Source of the DNA: Anodontia alba
Lineage: Eukaryota; Mollusca; Bivalvia; Lucinida; Lucinidae
Direction of reading: 5' to 3'
Length of the DNA: 64,000 bases
NCBI GenBank assembly: GCA_964016985.1
Contig: OZ024831.1
Location: 21,004,195 to 21,068,194, forward strand
In this document: one piece after another, positions 38,101-53,100 of the stretch
Position numbering within the stretch: the first letter of the stretch is position 1
How the letters are laid out: every line of letters starts with the position of its first letter
Translations under genes and position numbers: made by a program
Notes under the pieces: generated by a model
Databases searched by the model: none
The model's input: the letters and a program-made list of their open reading frames with translations, nothing else
Told to the model about the DNA's origin: nothing

Positions 38101-41100
38101 TTCATTCCTGTTCCTCTTTCTTCCCTATTCCTCTCTTTCATCTCTTCTACTATCTCTTCTATCTCTTTTCTCCCTTTCTCTGGGGGACGACACAAAATGA
38201 CCCACAAGGGTTGACGTGTCGTTAAACCCCAACACAATCAATGCAGATTTTGCAATATGCACCTTGTTCAGCTTGAATATTATCACCAATATTTGTAGCC
38301 ATTTTTGACCCTGTGAATGACCAGGTCAGTTTTGAGAGTCATTTGTACTTGTTTTGCATATGCAACACATGTAGTGCTTAACCATTCAACAGAGGAAAGA
38401 TTGTTTTGTGATTTGATGTTTTATACATTATGGTTTAACTGTTGTGGAAATTAGTCCTTGCCTTGCTGAATACATTAAGACGCCATGCCCACTTCTAATT
38501 TCCAGCCAATCAGATAAATTGATTTGGGTGTTTGACAGAAATTCACATATTTAATGACAAACAGTGCAGATCCAGATCAGTTGGCTTCTTCAGAAGCCAA
38601 ATGATCTGGATCTACACTGTTTGCTAAGGCAGGGCGTGTCGTGTTCAGCACGAGAAGAGTTAGAGACCTCTGCATTTTAAATGTGTCTAGTATACAAAAG
38701 TGTGAAACAATGTATTAATACTATGTATCTGGACACTGCAAACAATCTAGACTCAGATCAGACATCTAATCAGGGTCTGTACTGTTTATCACTCTTCCAG
38801 CAATCTTTAAGACGTTTAGTAAAATTCCACTGTAAAAACCATTTTTGGGACTGTCTGAATGTGGTCTTATTAGTGGGGTGGTCTTAACCCTAGTCATGCT
38901 GAATAATGATGCCACACCCACTTTTAATTTTCAGCCAATCAGATTACTTTGATCCACATTGTTGATACAAATTCACAGTGTAATTGACAAACAGTGCAGA
39001 TCCAAATCATTTGGCGTCTGAAGAAGCCAACTGATCTGGAGCTACATTGTTTGCAAAAGCAGCATATATCTGGGTTCAGCAGGACTAGGGTTAATAGTGT
39101 ATAGAATGATAAAGGACTGGCAAAAGCTGGTCTAAATAGCAGAGTGGTCTTGATTTTGAGTGGTCTTAATAGCTGAATTTTACTGTATTAGCAGATAGTA
39201 AATTGATCAAGTACATGTATGTTAAGGAGTTATCCATATGTTTAGGATGATACTATAATGTTATTAAATGGATGTTTTCATATTGGCCCTGTTACAGATC
39301 CAAGGGCAGTCTTATTGGCCTGAGGATTGCTGTATTAACCCAAAACATTTTTATTAATCAATTTTGTGCTGTGTTTAAAGTCTCATTGACTACTTAATAC
39401 CGTAAAATATTGGCCCAGTTAACATCATAAAGTAATGGCCCTCCTGAACCCCTCGATTTTTATCCGCTAAATCCTTGTAACTTTCAGCATTAGTCCTTGT
39501 ATAAAGCACGGGCCAAAACCATATAGAAATCATGCCAACCATTGCATTGGTATGATGCAGGCTGTTTGACACATATTTGAACAATAATTACTTAGTTGAT
39601 TAACCCTTGTCCTGCTGAACTCAGATATACCTTGCCTTTGCAAACAGTGTAGATCCAGATCAGTTGGCCTCTGAAGAAGCCAACTGATCTGGATCTGCAG
39701 TTTGCCATTCAGTATGTGAATTTATATCAATATTTTTGGATCAAGTAAACTGATTGGCTTGAAAATTAGAAGTGGGTGTGGCATCTTAATTTATTGAGCA
39801 GGACAAGGGTTAATAAAGTACTGTATTTACCCTTACTACTGGGACATTTCAACTAACCATATTTATCCTGACATTTGAACAAGGCCATTTTATTGCCAGT
39901 TGACGTGTGTAAAATATTGCTAGATGAGTGGCAAACAGTGTAGACCCTGATCAGATGCAGTCTGCAGCATTTGATCTGCGTCTACATTACTTGTGCCAGC
40001 CTGTCTGTCCCAATACTTAGGATTATTACGGTATATAGATTTATTCTTTTCAGGTCTTTTAATGTAATGTTTCTGTTTTCAGTCATAATTCAAACTTGTC
40101 TGTAGCACATCACATGTTAAGGGAATGCTGCGATCTGATTGGTGTAAAACCTGACAGTGCTGCCCTCTCTGAAGAAGTTGATAAGATTGTGGTAACCAGG
40201 GGAATTAATCAGCTTCTGAAGGTTGTTCAGAGATGGGATATATTTGTTGTCACAACAGATGATAAAGGAAAACAACTTCAGTTTTATAGACATCTGATAA
40301 ATGTTTTGTTGGAAAACATTAGGTATGTTGTAAGCCATACTGTACTTTTCCTAAATATTGGGATATTCTAACCTTTAACCATAGTTGTCCTAAAAAATTC
40401 ATCAAGGCCATTTCACTACAGTTTCTCATGATGTGTCTCAAAACAGTTGGATGAATAGCAAACAGTGTAGACCCTAATCAGATGATGCATCCTGCAGCAT
40501 GTGATCTGAGTCTACACTATTTGCTCAGGCTTGAAAATTCTAAGAATGAACCATTTACCTTTTAATGTAAATGGTTTTACATGTCAGCATTTACTGTTTC
40601 TTGAGAATTGTCTCTGTGTTCTGGAAAAAAGACCTATAGATTATAGCTTACTTTCCTAGAAATTTTTCATGAATCAGAGGATTATTTAATATTAAAGATA
40701 TATTTAATAATAGTTCTTATTTCTCCATAAAGACATGTAAGGTACTCATTAGAATCATCTCAACAGGGCAATAATGATGAGTACCCACAAAATGTTTTCA
40801 TAGAGAACTGGAGAAAGTTATCCCAGAATTATCATCTAGTACTCATCCTTAATAGGTCCACTGAGAATGTATATTTCATCCACAGAGTATTATTATTTTT
40901 CTTACTCTTTCCCCCTTAGTGGTGACTTTTTTTTTTTTTTTTTTTTTTTTTTGTCTGCTGATAACCTTTTGCAAACAGTTTGGACCCAGATCAGGCCCGA
41001 CATTTTGTCGGGCCAGATCTGGATCCATACTGTTTGACACTCTGATGGTATTCCTGAAAGATTTTTTTTGAAAAAGTTAATTTAAAAAAAAATCCACAGA

Positions 41101-44100
41101 TGAAAAAAAACATAAGGAAAACATGCCTATTCAAAGATACTGAAAATTTTACCACCACAAAATGAAAATTTTTAAATAAATTATGATATTTTTCATATTT
41201 CTGCTCAAAACAAAGGTTGTGGGTACTCATTAGGCTGCCTCGATGAGGCAGTTCTAAGGAGTACATAGATTGTGGGTACTCATTAGAACCACCTTGACAC
41301 AGTTCTAACGAATACCCACAATCTATGTTTTTGAGCAAATGTAAGAAAAATAATATATACCCCCTGTAAACCCTGGTTTTACTATATAAAAGTGGGGTTT
41401 AAGGGGGTCAAAATTATATAGGCATGTTTTCGTGATGAAGCATGCAAAATTATTCAGCATGCAAAGAGTTAATTCACTGCAAAAATGTATGTTATGATTA
41501 TTAATCATAAGTGCCTTGACTTCCAATGAGTACCAACAACATAATAATTAGGTTTTCATGGAAAAGTAAAAAAATATTTGTCGGGATACTATCTTATTTA
41601 GAGCTATAAGTGAAAGTACACTGTAAATGACTAGGGTTTAACCTTGCACATCTGCTGTCCAAGACCTCTGTCTCTCATTAAAAACCTACCATAATTCTTA
41701 GGTATCTTTATTGTAAAGTGATTGTCAGGCAGTTCAGATGTTAAAATCATAAATGTATTTGCAACACTTTATTAAGCAGCTAGTACCTACTTCTTTAGCT
41801 TTAAATTAAAATAGAATTAATAATCATAGCCTTTCTCAAGCTTGTTCACCTCAGCACCTGTTGATTATCCCACATAATGATTTAACAGAAAATACAACAG
41901 TTTGGTTCCAGGGATAAGTAGATGTCTATAGAGAATAAATAATATGCAGTGTAATATGCAATAACCTTTATGCCATATATGGGCAGGAAAGGCCTAGATC
42001 AGCCTGCACATTCACATAATTGTAGTCTGATCAGGGTCTTTGTTTATTGATATATCTTACAGTAAAATCAGTGATTTTGAAAATGGACAACAAAGGCATG
42101 GATCAGACTGCAAATGTGTAGACTGATCTGAGCCTTTGTTTGAATGCATATTGCGTTCATAGCCTTTCCATGCAGTGCTCTCATGTCACAAATGCACAGG
42201 CAGATTGGGGCCTTCATTGTCCATTTATGGCATGAGGGCACTCTCACATATTATGCATCAAATTTAGGAACCTTATTATGTTGCAAAACTGCTTAATTGG
42301 GTATTTTTCTGTTTCTATGATTCCAGCTATTCTCCTGACTGGTACTCATGTTTCACTGTCCTTCTACAGTTATATCATCAGATACTGGAACCTAGCCTCA
42401 CTGAGATCTTGTTGAAAAGCTGGCTTAACATAAATAACAAGGTAAATACCATCTTTTCATTAACCCTTTTATCCCTGAGTCTGAAGTAGACACTTCCATC
42501 TTTTAATTTGGGCTTATCCATTGTTGCAAAAAGGGGTGTCATTTAAAAATAAAAAAAACAAAAAAAAACAAAACAAAAAACAGAATGACAAACCGGGTAG
42601 ATCTAAATGAAACAGTTCATTACAAGCCATCTCATCTGGATCTACACTATTTGCAAAGGTGTATGTTTAGGTCTGCAGAGCTGAAAGAGTTAACAGAAGG
42701 CAGGAGGCTAAATTGCCTTGTATTCTTCCACAGTGGCCTTCTACTTAATGTCTTTTTTAACTTTATCCCCACTCTCTGGCAAATTCAGCAGATAATTTGA
42801 TATTTTTTTTTTATTTTTCCCAGAAAAAAAGGTTCTCACATTTCATGCAAAGTGTCTCCTGAGGAAGCTATTTCCTGGGAAAAATAAGAAAAATATTTCA
42901 GAAAGTCTACAGCTGAAAATTTTACCCAGCCTGTTAAGCACTGAATAGATCATTTGTAAATCTCTATAGTACCTGCCCTATACGTACAGGTTTTAGCCTC
43001 CTACTTCCAAACTAAACAAAAAAGCTGAACACATGTATCTTAACCTGCTTGTAACATGCTTTCTGAATGAAAACTATGATACATAGGAACCTCTTTATAA
43101 TGCAATTTGTTATATCACAGTTTTGAATATAAGACAGCCTAAAGATGGATCCCAAAACTTACCCCCAAAACTTGTATAGGTCATATTGAAAAATGACCAT
43201 ATGTTATATTTTTGCTGTATAATCTATACATTTTGTGTGGCTACAATATGGCTTTGTTTGTTATGTTTGTAGGAGCTCCAAAATTCAGTGGCCAGCCCGC
43301 TGGATAACTTACTGCAGGAACTAGTTACAACATATCAGAAACTACGACAGTTTCAGAAGTTCATGGTGAAACTGTTGGATACACTCAAGACCTGTCAAAA
43401 TTCAGGTTACATTATCACTCCAACAGGCTTTCTAACCAGGTAAATAGTTAACCCTGAAAGCGGAAATCACAAATATTTTTGTTGTTCTTCTGTGAAATAA
43501 GGCTTGACTTTACATGTGAATCGTCTATTCACATGTAATGTCAGCATTATTTCTAGGACAAATAAAGGATAAAATATAGACTGTCTTCTGCTGCAATTTT
43601 GAATGGCGCTTTTAGGTTTATGATGTATTTTATAATATTTAGCATTCGGTAGGTCAACAAAATTAGCAGCCAGTGAATGAATGATACTTTCTGACTGTTT
43701 TTCCTATGATTTCATTGGAACTGATAGCTTTCAACAATTAATATACTGAATTTAAATAGCTGCACTCAATATTTTAGTATATTTCATTGCTTTCCTTGAA
43801 ACCAGATTTGACATTTCATTCAAAACATTTAAGAAGGCTTGACATTTTATTCAAAACATTTAAGAAGCCTTGACATTTTATTCAAAACATTTATGAAGGC
43901 TTGACATTTTATTCAAAACATTTATGAAGGCTTGACATTTTATTCAAAACATTTATGAAGGCTTGACATTTTATTCAGAACATTTAAGAAGCCTTGACAT
44001 TTTATTCAAAACATTTATGAAGGCTTGACATTTTATTCAAAACATTTATGAAGGCTTGACATTTTATTCAAAACATTTATGAAGGCTTGACATTTTATTC

Positions 44101-47100
44101 AGAACATTTAAGAAGCCTTGACATTTTATTCAAAACATTTATGAAGGCTTGACATTTTATTCAGAACATTTAAGAAGCCTTGACATTTTATTCAAAACAT
44201 TTATGAAGGCTTGACATGTTATTCAAAAACATTTAAGTTGGCTTAACATTTCATTCAAAATACTTAAGAAGGCTTGACATTTCATTCAAAATACTTAAGA
44301 AGGCTTGACATTTCATTCAAAATACTTATTAAGAACATCACGTTTGTCAACTGCTGATCTTACTGAAGGTTGAAAAAGGTCTTATCATAAATTTACACCA
44401 TGCTTAAAGTTAACAGAGGCAGTATTAAGATGAAATGAAGTAGTTTTAGTAAGCAGCCAATGCCAGAAATCTCATACCTGCCTTGTTGTGAAGTGCTGAA
44501 ACCATAGCTCCAGATAAGAGGGGTACCCACATAATGATTTTCTTATTTCACCATGAAAACATACGTTGTGGGTACTCATTAGAAGTGCCTCACTGAGGTG
44601 CAGCTTATGAATACTCACAACATAGATTTTTGTGGAGAAATAAGGAGAATATCAGTTTGTTTTAGTTGGAAAAATACATCTTATCTGGAGCTCTGAAAAA
44701 TACACCTTATCTGAGACACAGTGATACATGTTTGGTTTCTCTACAGGTTTGGAGAAGTTGTCCAGTCTTTACCTCAGGGAATGACAGTGGATATATGGAA
44801 AATGTTTGTTCAACACCTGAAAATAAATCATGTTGCTGAAGAGAATACAGGTCTTTATATTTTTTAACAAATTTTTTAAATTATATTTCTTAAATGTTTG
44901 GAAAAACCGAGTCACTCTTATTTTGAATTTATGATATTTTCAGATTTATCTCCTATTTTAACTGTAGGTGCTAAAATTCTGTGAAGTACACTTTTGGCTA
45001 TTTTTGTATTTACTGATTGTTTAATCAAAAGAAAGACAAACATATATGTGAGGCAGTATAAAACATTACTAGTTTGTGTTAAGAGTTTTCACAAATAAAA
45101 TTGCAGAGTATGCCCAAAGACAAAGTTTTTTAATCGATAGGACAGTGACAGGATACTATTATTTCTCGCTTGAAAATGCTTTATATTGTATTCTTAATGA
45201 AAATGATTCTTTTTCTAATGTTTTTCTAATATTTTTCTCTGACAGTTTCTGCAATTATATTTTAACACTGATGGTTCCTTCTGACTGTGACTTAGAGTCC
45301 TCTTCAATGGAAATTCCATGTGAAGTCGGAAGACAAAGAGCCTATAGAAAGCACTGAGCACATGAACCTGTTTGTAATTGGCATGCATGTAGGAATCTAT
45401 CTAAACTAATATCTGATGTGGATCTATCAGGATCTGGATCTGGCAGTTTTCAGTTACTGGCAAAAAAATGTGCACAAGTACTGGTTAACTGCTTAGAGGA
45501 CTAAGCCTGTTCAGGAAAAGTGTTGTTAGGTAAACTGACTGGTTCAACATGACCTTAATAGTGTTGAGTTGGGCCATTAAACTCCAAACCAACCAACTAA
45601 AAAACTCTTCATCCATGACATCCAGCCACAGGCACTCGTTTCATAATCATATGAACCTTCACCCTAGTATCCTAGGATATTAGGGTGAAGGTTCATATGA
45701 TTATGAAACGAGTGCCTGTGCATCCAGCATCAAAATTTGCAAATTTGATGGTAAAGACTTACTTGCACATTTCAGTTCAGTTTTCACAGTCACACTATAT
45801 ACATTTATTGAAAATTGAATTTTGGTAGAGTCTTATTTTGGTGTCTGCCAAATATGAGTGTTTTACAGTATTTAATGAAAAATGACATAGATTCTTGAGC
45901 TTGCTGTCAAATTCAACCTTTTCCAAGGTAGTCATATTCTTGCTTGGACAAGAAATAAAATTGAAGAAGGTAATTTTCTCTTTCTTATGCAGGTCATTTT
46001 CAAGGAGTTTGTGCTATATTCTGTGAGTACTTGTTGAATGTTAAGGTCACAGATTACTCAACAACTGATATCACTTCCAAGGCCATTCAGGAGGTAATGG
46101 TTGCCATGGAAAGAGAAGTTTTAGTATCACTGTTGCAGAAATGTATAAAGGACAAACAGGTATAGGCAATAATTTTCTGTTACATGGTTTTGTTGCTGGT
46201 TTGGTACTTGAAAAGGTTTAAAAAAACAGATTTGAAGGATTGCAATTAACTCCTTATTTCTTTCAAATTTAGTTTCCCTGCCTAGTTTCCAACATTTTTG
46301 GGTTGGAAAATAGCATCTCATCTAGATGAGATGCTACTTTCCAACCCAAAAGTGTTAATATTTTTTATTTTAACATGACGTTAACACATACTATTGGGCC
46401 TAATGGAAACATCACTATGACCAAACTACAATAATTCACATTGTCAACGTAGTTGGTGCAAAATGGTGTGTTTAAATACGTTGCATGCAAATGTTTACTT
46501 CTCTATAACTTCTTTGATTTTGGACCAATTTTCATGAAATGTGCACCAATCTGCAGCCGACCTCGGTGGCTCAGTTGGATGCATGTCAGACTAGTGATCA
46601 TGAGGTTGCCAATTCGACCTCTGTCTGGTCCGCAACATTCTTTTGAGGAGATTTTATAATGAAATATTTTCTATGGTCGTTCTCTCCCTACCGCTTATTC
46701 TAGAAGGGCGTTTGTCAGTTTCTGGCGAAAGAATGTGCACAAAACTAGTAAACCACTTAGAGGACTAAGCCTGTCAGTAAAAGTTAAGTAGGTAAAATGA
46801 CCATGCTCTACATGACCCCTCTTGGTTGGCTGGGCCGTAAAACCTCAATTAACCAACAAACCCTTCCGCTGGCAGTCCTCAGTTTCTGGCAAAAGAAGTT
46901 ACACAATACTGGTTAACCACTTAGAGGACTAAGCCTGCCCAGTAAAAGTGTGGTTGTGTAAACTGACCACTTGACATGACACCATTGGGTTGACTGGGCC
47001 ATAAAACCTCAACAAGAACAAACAAACAAACCAAATTGTAGTGTTTCATGTCTGGAGTTGAAATAAGGTAGAGGGCAGCTCAGGAAGGGCAAGAGGGATA

Positions 47101-50100
47101 GCTCAGGGCAGAGAGCAGCAGGAGAGAGCAAGAGGGGTGGCCCACCCCTCTCTATACCACTAGCTGGATCCAGCCCTGGTTAGAAGTAAGGTGTCTGGAT
47201 ATTTTTTAGTAAATATACAGGGTTTTTCCTGACTCGCTTTTGGCAGTTTTTTACTCCCAAAAACATGTTCTGGACTCCCAGAACTAAGGGATAAGAGTCC
47301 TGATTGATGCATTTATCATCAATGTAAACTTGATTTTATTTATTTTTGGCTTTGAATTTTGATTTGTTTTGTACCTAAAGGACAAGAAATATAACTGCTT
47401 GGGAAACAGTTAATTTCTTTAAAACAATAAACACCTCTAAATCATATTTATGGACACCTTAACTCGAGATTAATGAGTCACTGGGATCCTCTGCTTCAAA
47501 CCCTGAGGGAAAACCCTGAATATAGTATAGGTAAAACAAACTGCTTATTTTCTGAGAACAAAAAGAAAAGATTTTAAATGTTGTCTGTAAATATCTAAAT
47601 GTAATATGCCTGAAGGTTTGTGAGTATATCCATAGCTCCAGATAAAGTATATTTTTTTCAGCTGAACCATAATTGTATTTTTCTTATTTCTCCATGAAAA
47701 CATATGTTGTGGGTACTTATTAGAAGCGCTTGGCTGATCTTAGTTTCTCACCCAAAATACTAGTCTATAATATTTTCTGAAGAATATTCCAGTTTGTGAT
47801 CTAAACTATCCAGGTGAATAAAATTCTAGGATTGTAAAAAAAAATCTGGAACATCTGGGTCCAGTTTTTCAAAGCATAGTTAGCTTAATGAGCTCGTTGA
47901 TGATTCATTAATTGTTGTAGCTAAGGTATTTTCAAATACATTGATATTTTTGCTGCAAAAATGTGAGTAGCTTTTGCAATGCAAAGCTACTCATATTTTT
48001 TCAGCAAAGTATATCAATGTATTTGCCATATTTCAAGATAGAAATTTTAATGTCCTGTTAGTTAACAACCTTATTAAGTTTTGAACAACTGGGCCCTAGA
48101 ATAAATTTCAGGAATACACTTGTAAGTTCTTACCATTACTCTTTAAGGGATCTAGATACTCTTGGTAGATTTTCTGGGCCCAGGTATTCAAAACTAATGA
48201 TGTCATTAGTTAACGTATTGTTAAAACTTTGATCATTAAATATGGCACACATGCTAATATTTTTTGCTGAAAAATGTGAGTAGCTTTTGCATTTGCAAAA
48301 GCTACTCACATTTTTTCAGCAAAAATACCTGTGAATTAGATACATGTATTGTACTTACTAGACCATTTAACATTTTGACAACTAATGAGCTCATTAAGCT
48401 AATGATGCTTTGAACAACTGAGCCCTGGCCATTTTTACAAGGACAGCAATGTTTGTGACTCTCTGTTTGCTTCACTGTACACCAATCCCCTTCAAAACAG
48501 GAATCTTCTGTAAAAGAATGTTTAGCAAATTCTTTTAGAGTAAAAGCAAACAGGAACTCACAAAGGTGTTTCCCTTGTAAAACATGACTGAAACCAGATG
48601 TATCAAGTTTATGATTCCTTTAAATGCCTAAGTATTCTGACAGAGCAAATGATGTAGTCAGTCTGTCAATCAGAACATGGCATCTGGTCAGTGACTACAC
48701 TGTTTGCCAATCACCATCTGTTTTAGACACATCAACAGGTAGTCAAATGGACTTGTTTCAATTTTCGGACATTTTTCGGACTTATAGTGTCCGAATATTT
48801 AGGATAAATATGGTACCGTACACAGAATTTCTAACCATATAATCCATGTTTTTTTACAGTGCACAACTACAACACTGGTCTCCACTCTACAGCTATGTCA
48901 TATTTGGGGTGAGATGATGATAATGCTAGCTCAGTATACACAGTACAGAGCTGACAGTTTTGTAGCACAGCCACAAGTTTGTACTTCTTCCGATCTGAGC
49001 TATGTTCACAGTTACCTGAGTCCAAAACATTGGTTGAAGATTCATAAAAGAATTTGTAAATCAGATGACAAGAAATTGATTTACTCGTGGGTAAGAATGT
49101 CTTCCGGTTTTTTATTTTTTTTTTATTTATTTTTTTTTTTTTATTAATTTTTTGCTTAATCTTTTATCACTCTGGGTAACTTCAGCAGAGGACAGATTGG
49201 TGATATTTTTCTTATTTTGTCCTGAGATTAGGATTTGACATTGCATACAAAGTGTCTCCTACTGCATTATTATGTCGCAGAACCTAGCTACATTAATATA
49301 GCACAGAATGACATGTTATTCAGAAAACAACTCTATACTAAAAGAACTCTTATGGGTACTTACTTTCATTGTAAGCATTATACCACCTAAACTAGTCCTG
49401 TTATTAAGGATTTTAAAAACTTTTTATTTAGTCATAAATTATCTACCAAATGTCAGATTTCAAAAGTAATCTGTCAGCTGATAATTTTGTAGTATCATAT
49501 ATTATGATCATATCTGAAGTTGTAGTGATAATACCTGTTTTTTTTGTTTTGTTTTGTTTTTTCATTATGGTCTGTAGAAGATGATACAGGAATTTCCCAA
49601 ATTTTGTGACAATTTAGAGGTTCAACAAGCCTGGAAATCTATCTTCTTCATATTGTATTTCAATAGTATTTAGTAAAAAGTGTGAATGTCACTTAAAACA
49701 TCTGTCAAAAACATAAAAAAAATTGTCAATGTGTTAAACATGTATTCTTTACCTTGAGGGCAATGGATAAGGACATGGAAACATTTTCCTCAGTTCTTAA
49801 TGTGGGCTACCATTAAAGGGAACAATTTGATCCTTCTGAGAGCAATTTCTTCCCTGAAGTATATAGGGTTGCAGTATAGTTTTTGTCTTTCCCATAACAA
49901 TGTTTGTGTGTCTGTGTCCGTGTGTCTTTTTGACTGTCTGTGTGTAAACCTTTTTTTTTTGTCAAAGATTTCTCAGGAACTACTGCTCCTAGGATTTTGA
50001 AATTTGGTACAAACATTGGGTATGTCTTGTACTTGTTGTATTGTCAAAGAGAGAATTAGAATCCTTATGTGTATCGTTTTGTGTCAAAGATTTTTCAGGA

Positions 50101-53100
50101 ACCTCTGCACCTAGGATTTTGAAATTTGGTACAAACATTGGGTATGACTAGTTGTATTGTGCAAGAGAGAATCAGCATCCGCATGCATATCATTCCTTTA
50201 TTTGACCATTTTTTTCTCTCCAATAAAAATGTTCATCAGATTTCTCAGCTCCTATGACAGCTAGAGTCTTAAAATTTTATATACACCTAGAGAGGGTTGA
50301 ACTCTTTTGTGTAAAAGAAAAGCAAGATACTGTGATTTATTTTGCCATTTTTTTTCCATTTGTGTTCCTTTTTCCATCTGTCATTCAAATGTAAGACATA
50401 GGGAAATTTGTACCAAAGATTTTTCAGGAACTATAACACCTAGGGTTTCGAAAGATTGTACAAACATTGGGTTTGACTTGTTGTATGGTGTAAGAGAGAA
50501 TCAGCATCCCCATGCTTATCATTTCCTTTATTTGTCCATTTTTATTTTTTATAAAAAATCTATCAGAGATTTCTCACCTGCTGTTAGAGCCAGAGTCTTC
50601 AGTTTTTGTCTGCACCCTGACAATGGTGACGTATGTTGTGTAAGAGAAACCAAGATGCTGAGATTTATTTCTTTTTCCATCTATCCCATGCAATACTAAG
50701 GGACATTTGCATCTACAAAGTTGGTTCAACATACCTATGATAGCTATGTCCGGGGGTATGTGATCTTTGCTCACTATCTACTATATTTAAAAAATAAAAA
50801 AAAAAATTATGCCTGGGAGATGACTTCCTGTCTATAATGGTTGACTCTCTTTGCAAATGTCTGTAAAATCTTTCAGGTATATTGATTTAACTTTAGGGGC
50901 AAATATTGATATTTTACTTTTCTCTCAGGATCTTGTAAAAATGATCTGGCTGAGATTGTTTTTGTGATATCTCAGAAAACGTGTTGTCATAGAAAAACAA
51001 GAAAAAGAAATTGAATTGAGTAGAAAAACAAGCAAAAGAAATTAAATTGAAGAGTGTGCTTGTGAAGAGCTCTTTGTTTTCTTTTTATATTTATTAGTGG
51101 CTTTATATGCCATCAGCAGATTGTCTTCAGGCCCCGAGGTTATAAAACTTTTTTCATGCTCATCTCAGCTGAGCATGAAATTTTCTCTGCTAATAAATAT
51201 GAAAATGCCAACAATAGTTGGCATTTTCATATTTATTAGCAGAGAAATTTTCATGCTTAGCTATGTTTAGCCAGAAAGAATTTACAGTTGTTAGTAATTT
51301 AAGATTTATTAGCAATATAGATTTCAACATCAGGGCCAGATCTCTTCTGTAGAACCTGTGGCAGATTTTAAAGCAAAGATTGGACTTAGCGGACATCTAC
51401 AAACACACAAAAGACCAGGAACTGCAAAACCAAACAGACATTACCAGCAAAGGAACACCAAACCAATCCCATTAACATTATTTCAGTCTATTCACTTTTA
51501 GCATTCTCTGGAAATAAATCAGCAGATGACAGATTAATGATATTTTCTTACTTTTCCCTGAAAACAGGGCTTGGCATTTCATGCAAATTGTACATTTAGG
51601 GGACAATTTGTATGAAATGCCAAACCGAGTTTTAGAAGAAACGTAAGAAAAATATCTAAAAATTGTCTGCTGAAATATTTTTCCCATGTGCTAAGTTTTA
51701 AGGATAATAAAAAAAGTAAATAGTCAGTGCAGGGGAGCATTATTCAATCATGAATTATCTCTTCTGGTGGGGTTTTAACTTCAAAAGCAACAGGTAGTGA
51801 GTTCTAACCAACTTGTACTATCAGTGCTTCATGATCAACCTGTTATTATCTCTCTACTTGCAGGATATGTTAATCTTGCAGCAGATAAGAGCTGAACTGT
51901 TGTTTTCTGATACCAAATCTATCTCCATGGCAGCTATGTTTGACTTTCCAGCAGAGGTCAGCACAGAAGATTTGTCAGCTACTTGGTATCCTTCTGTAAG
52001 TTCTTGTAGAATATTTCATACCTCTAGATATTAAGCATGTTTATAAGGCAAGAAGTATTGACATTTTTTCTATTTTTTTCAGGAAAACAAATGTTATGTG
52101 CACTCATCAGAAGTGCTTTGTCAAGGTCCACAACATTTTCATGGAGAAATAGGAAAAATATTCATCCAGATATTTGTCTTATCTAGAAATGGAATTTATT
52201 GTCTCTTTCAGGACAAGTTTGATTGATCAATGCATTTTTAGTACAGAAAGGAAAGTCTGAAATAATCTGGGCCCGGTTGTTCAAAGCATCGTTAGCTTAA
52301 CAAGCTCGTTAGTGGTCAAAATGTTAACTATTCTAATAAGTACAATTTCTAATTCACAGGTATTTTTGCTGAAAAAATGTGAGTAGCTTTTGCAAATGCA
52401 AAAGCTACTTACATTTTTTCAGCAAAAATATTAGCATATATGCCATGATTAATGATCAAAGGTTTAACGATACGTTAACTAACGACATTGTTAGTTTTGA
52501 ACAACTGGGCCCAGATTGTTAATTTATTTCATTTATCTTAGATTATACAAACTTATTCAGCATACCACTGGCTTAACATTTGGTACTCTCTAAGAAAATT
52601 CTGCATATGACAAATTGATGGTATTTTTCTTAAAGAAATACAATCGACTCTCGTTATCTCGGTCCAAGGGACTCTCTGAAACACTTTGAGTTATCCGTAC
52701 CTCAACATATCAGATTTGCAGAATTGTGGAAAAAATAAATCAACCACATTTCACTAATGAATATGTAATTTGTCTTCTGAAGTTAGAGATGTATTGAACA
52801 TATTGTGGAAAAAAGGCAAAATTGCTCCTTTGGAGCAGTTTTGCATCTTTTCCACAATATTTTGTTTCCTGTTGTTAAATTTCCATGTTAAAACAGAGAC
52901 CAGATTTTCACTTGGAGATAAGCGGTTATCGAGATAAGCGACATCAAGTTAACAAGAGTCAACTGTATTTGACATTTCATGCAGAGTGTATCACAAGGAG
53001 ATATGAATTGTTAACCTTGTTTTCTGGAAAAAAATAAACATATATCAGAATGTCGTCTGCAGACGTTTTCAGCTGGCATGCTAATCATCAACTGTTTGCA

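Noticed and set aside
43797..44332. CRISPR-like regular 31-bp repeats
   Set aside because: Units are head-to-tail with no unique spacers, and this is eukaryotic intron sequence; it is a satellite.
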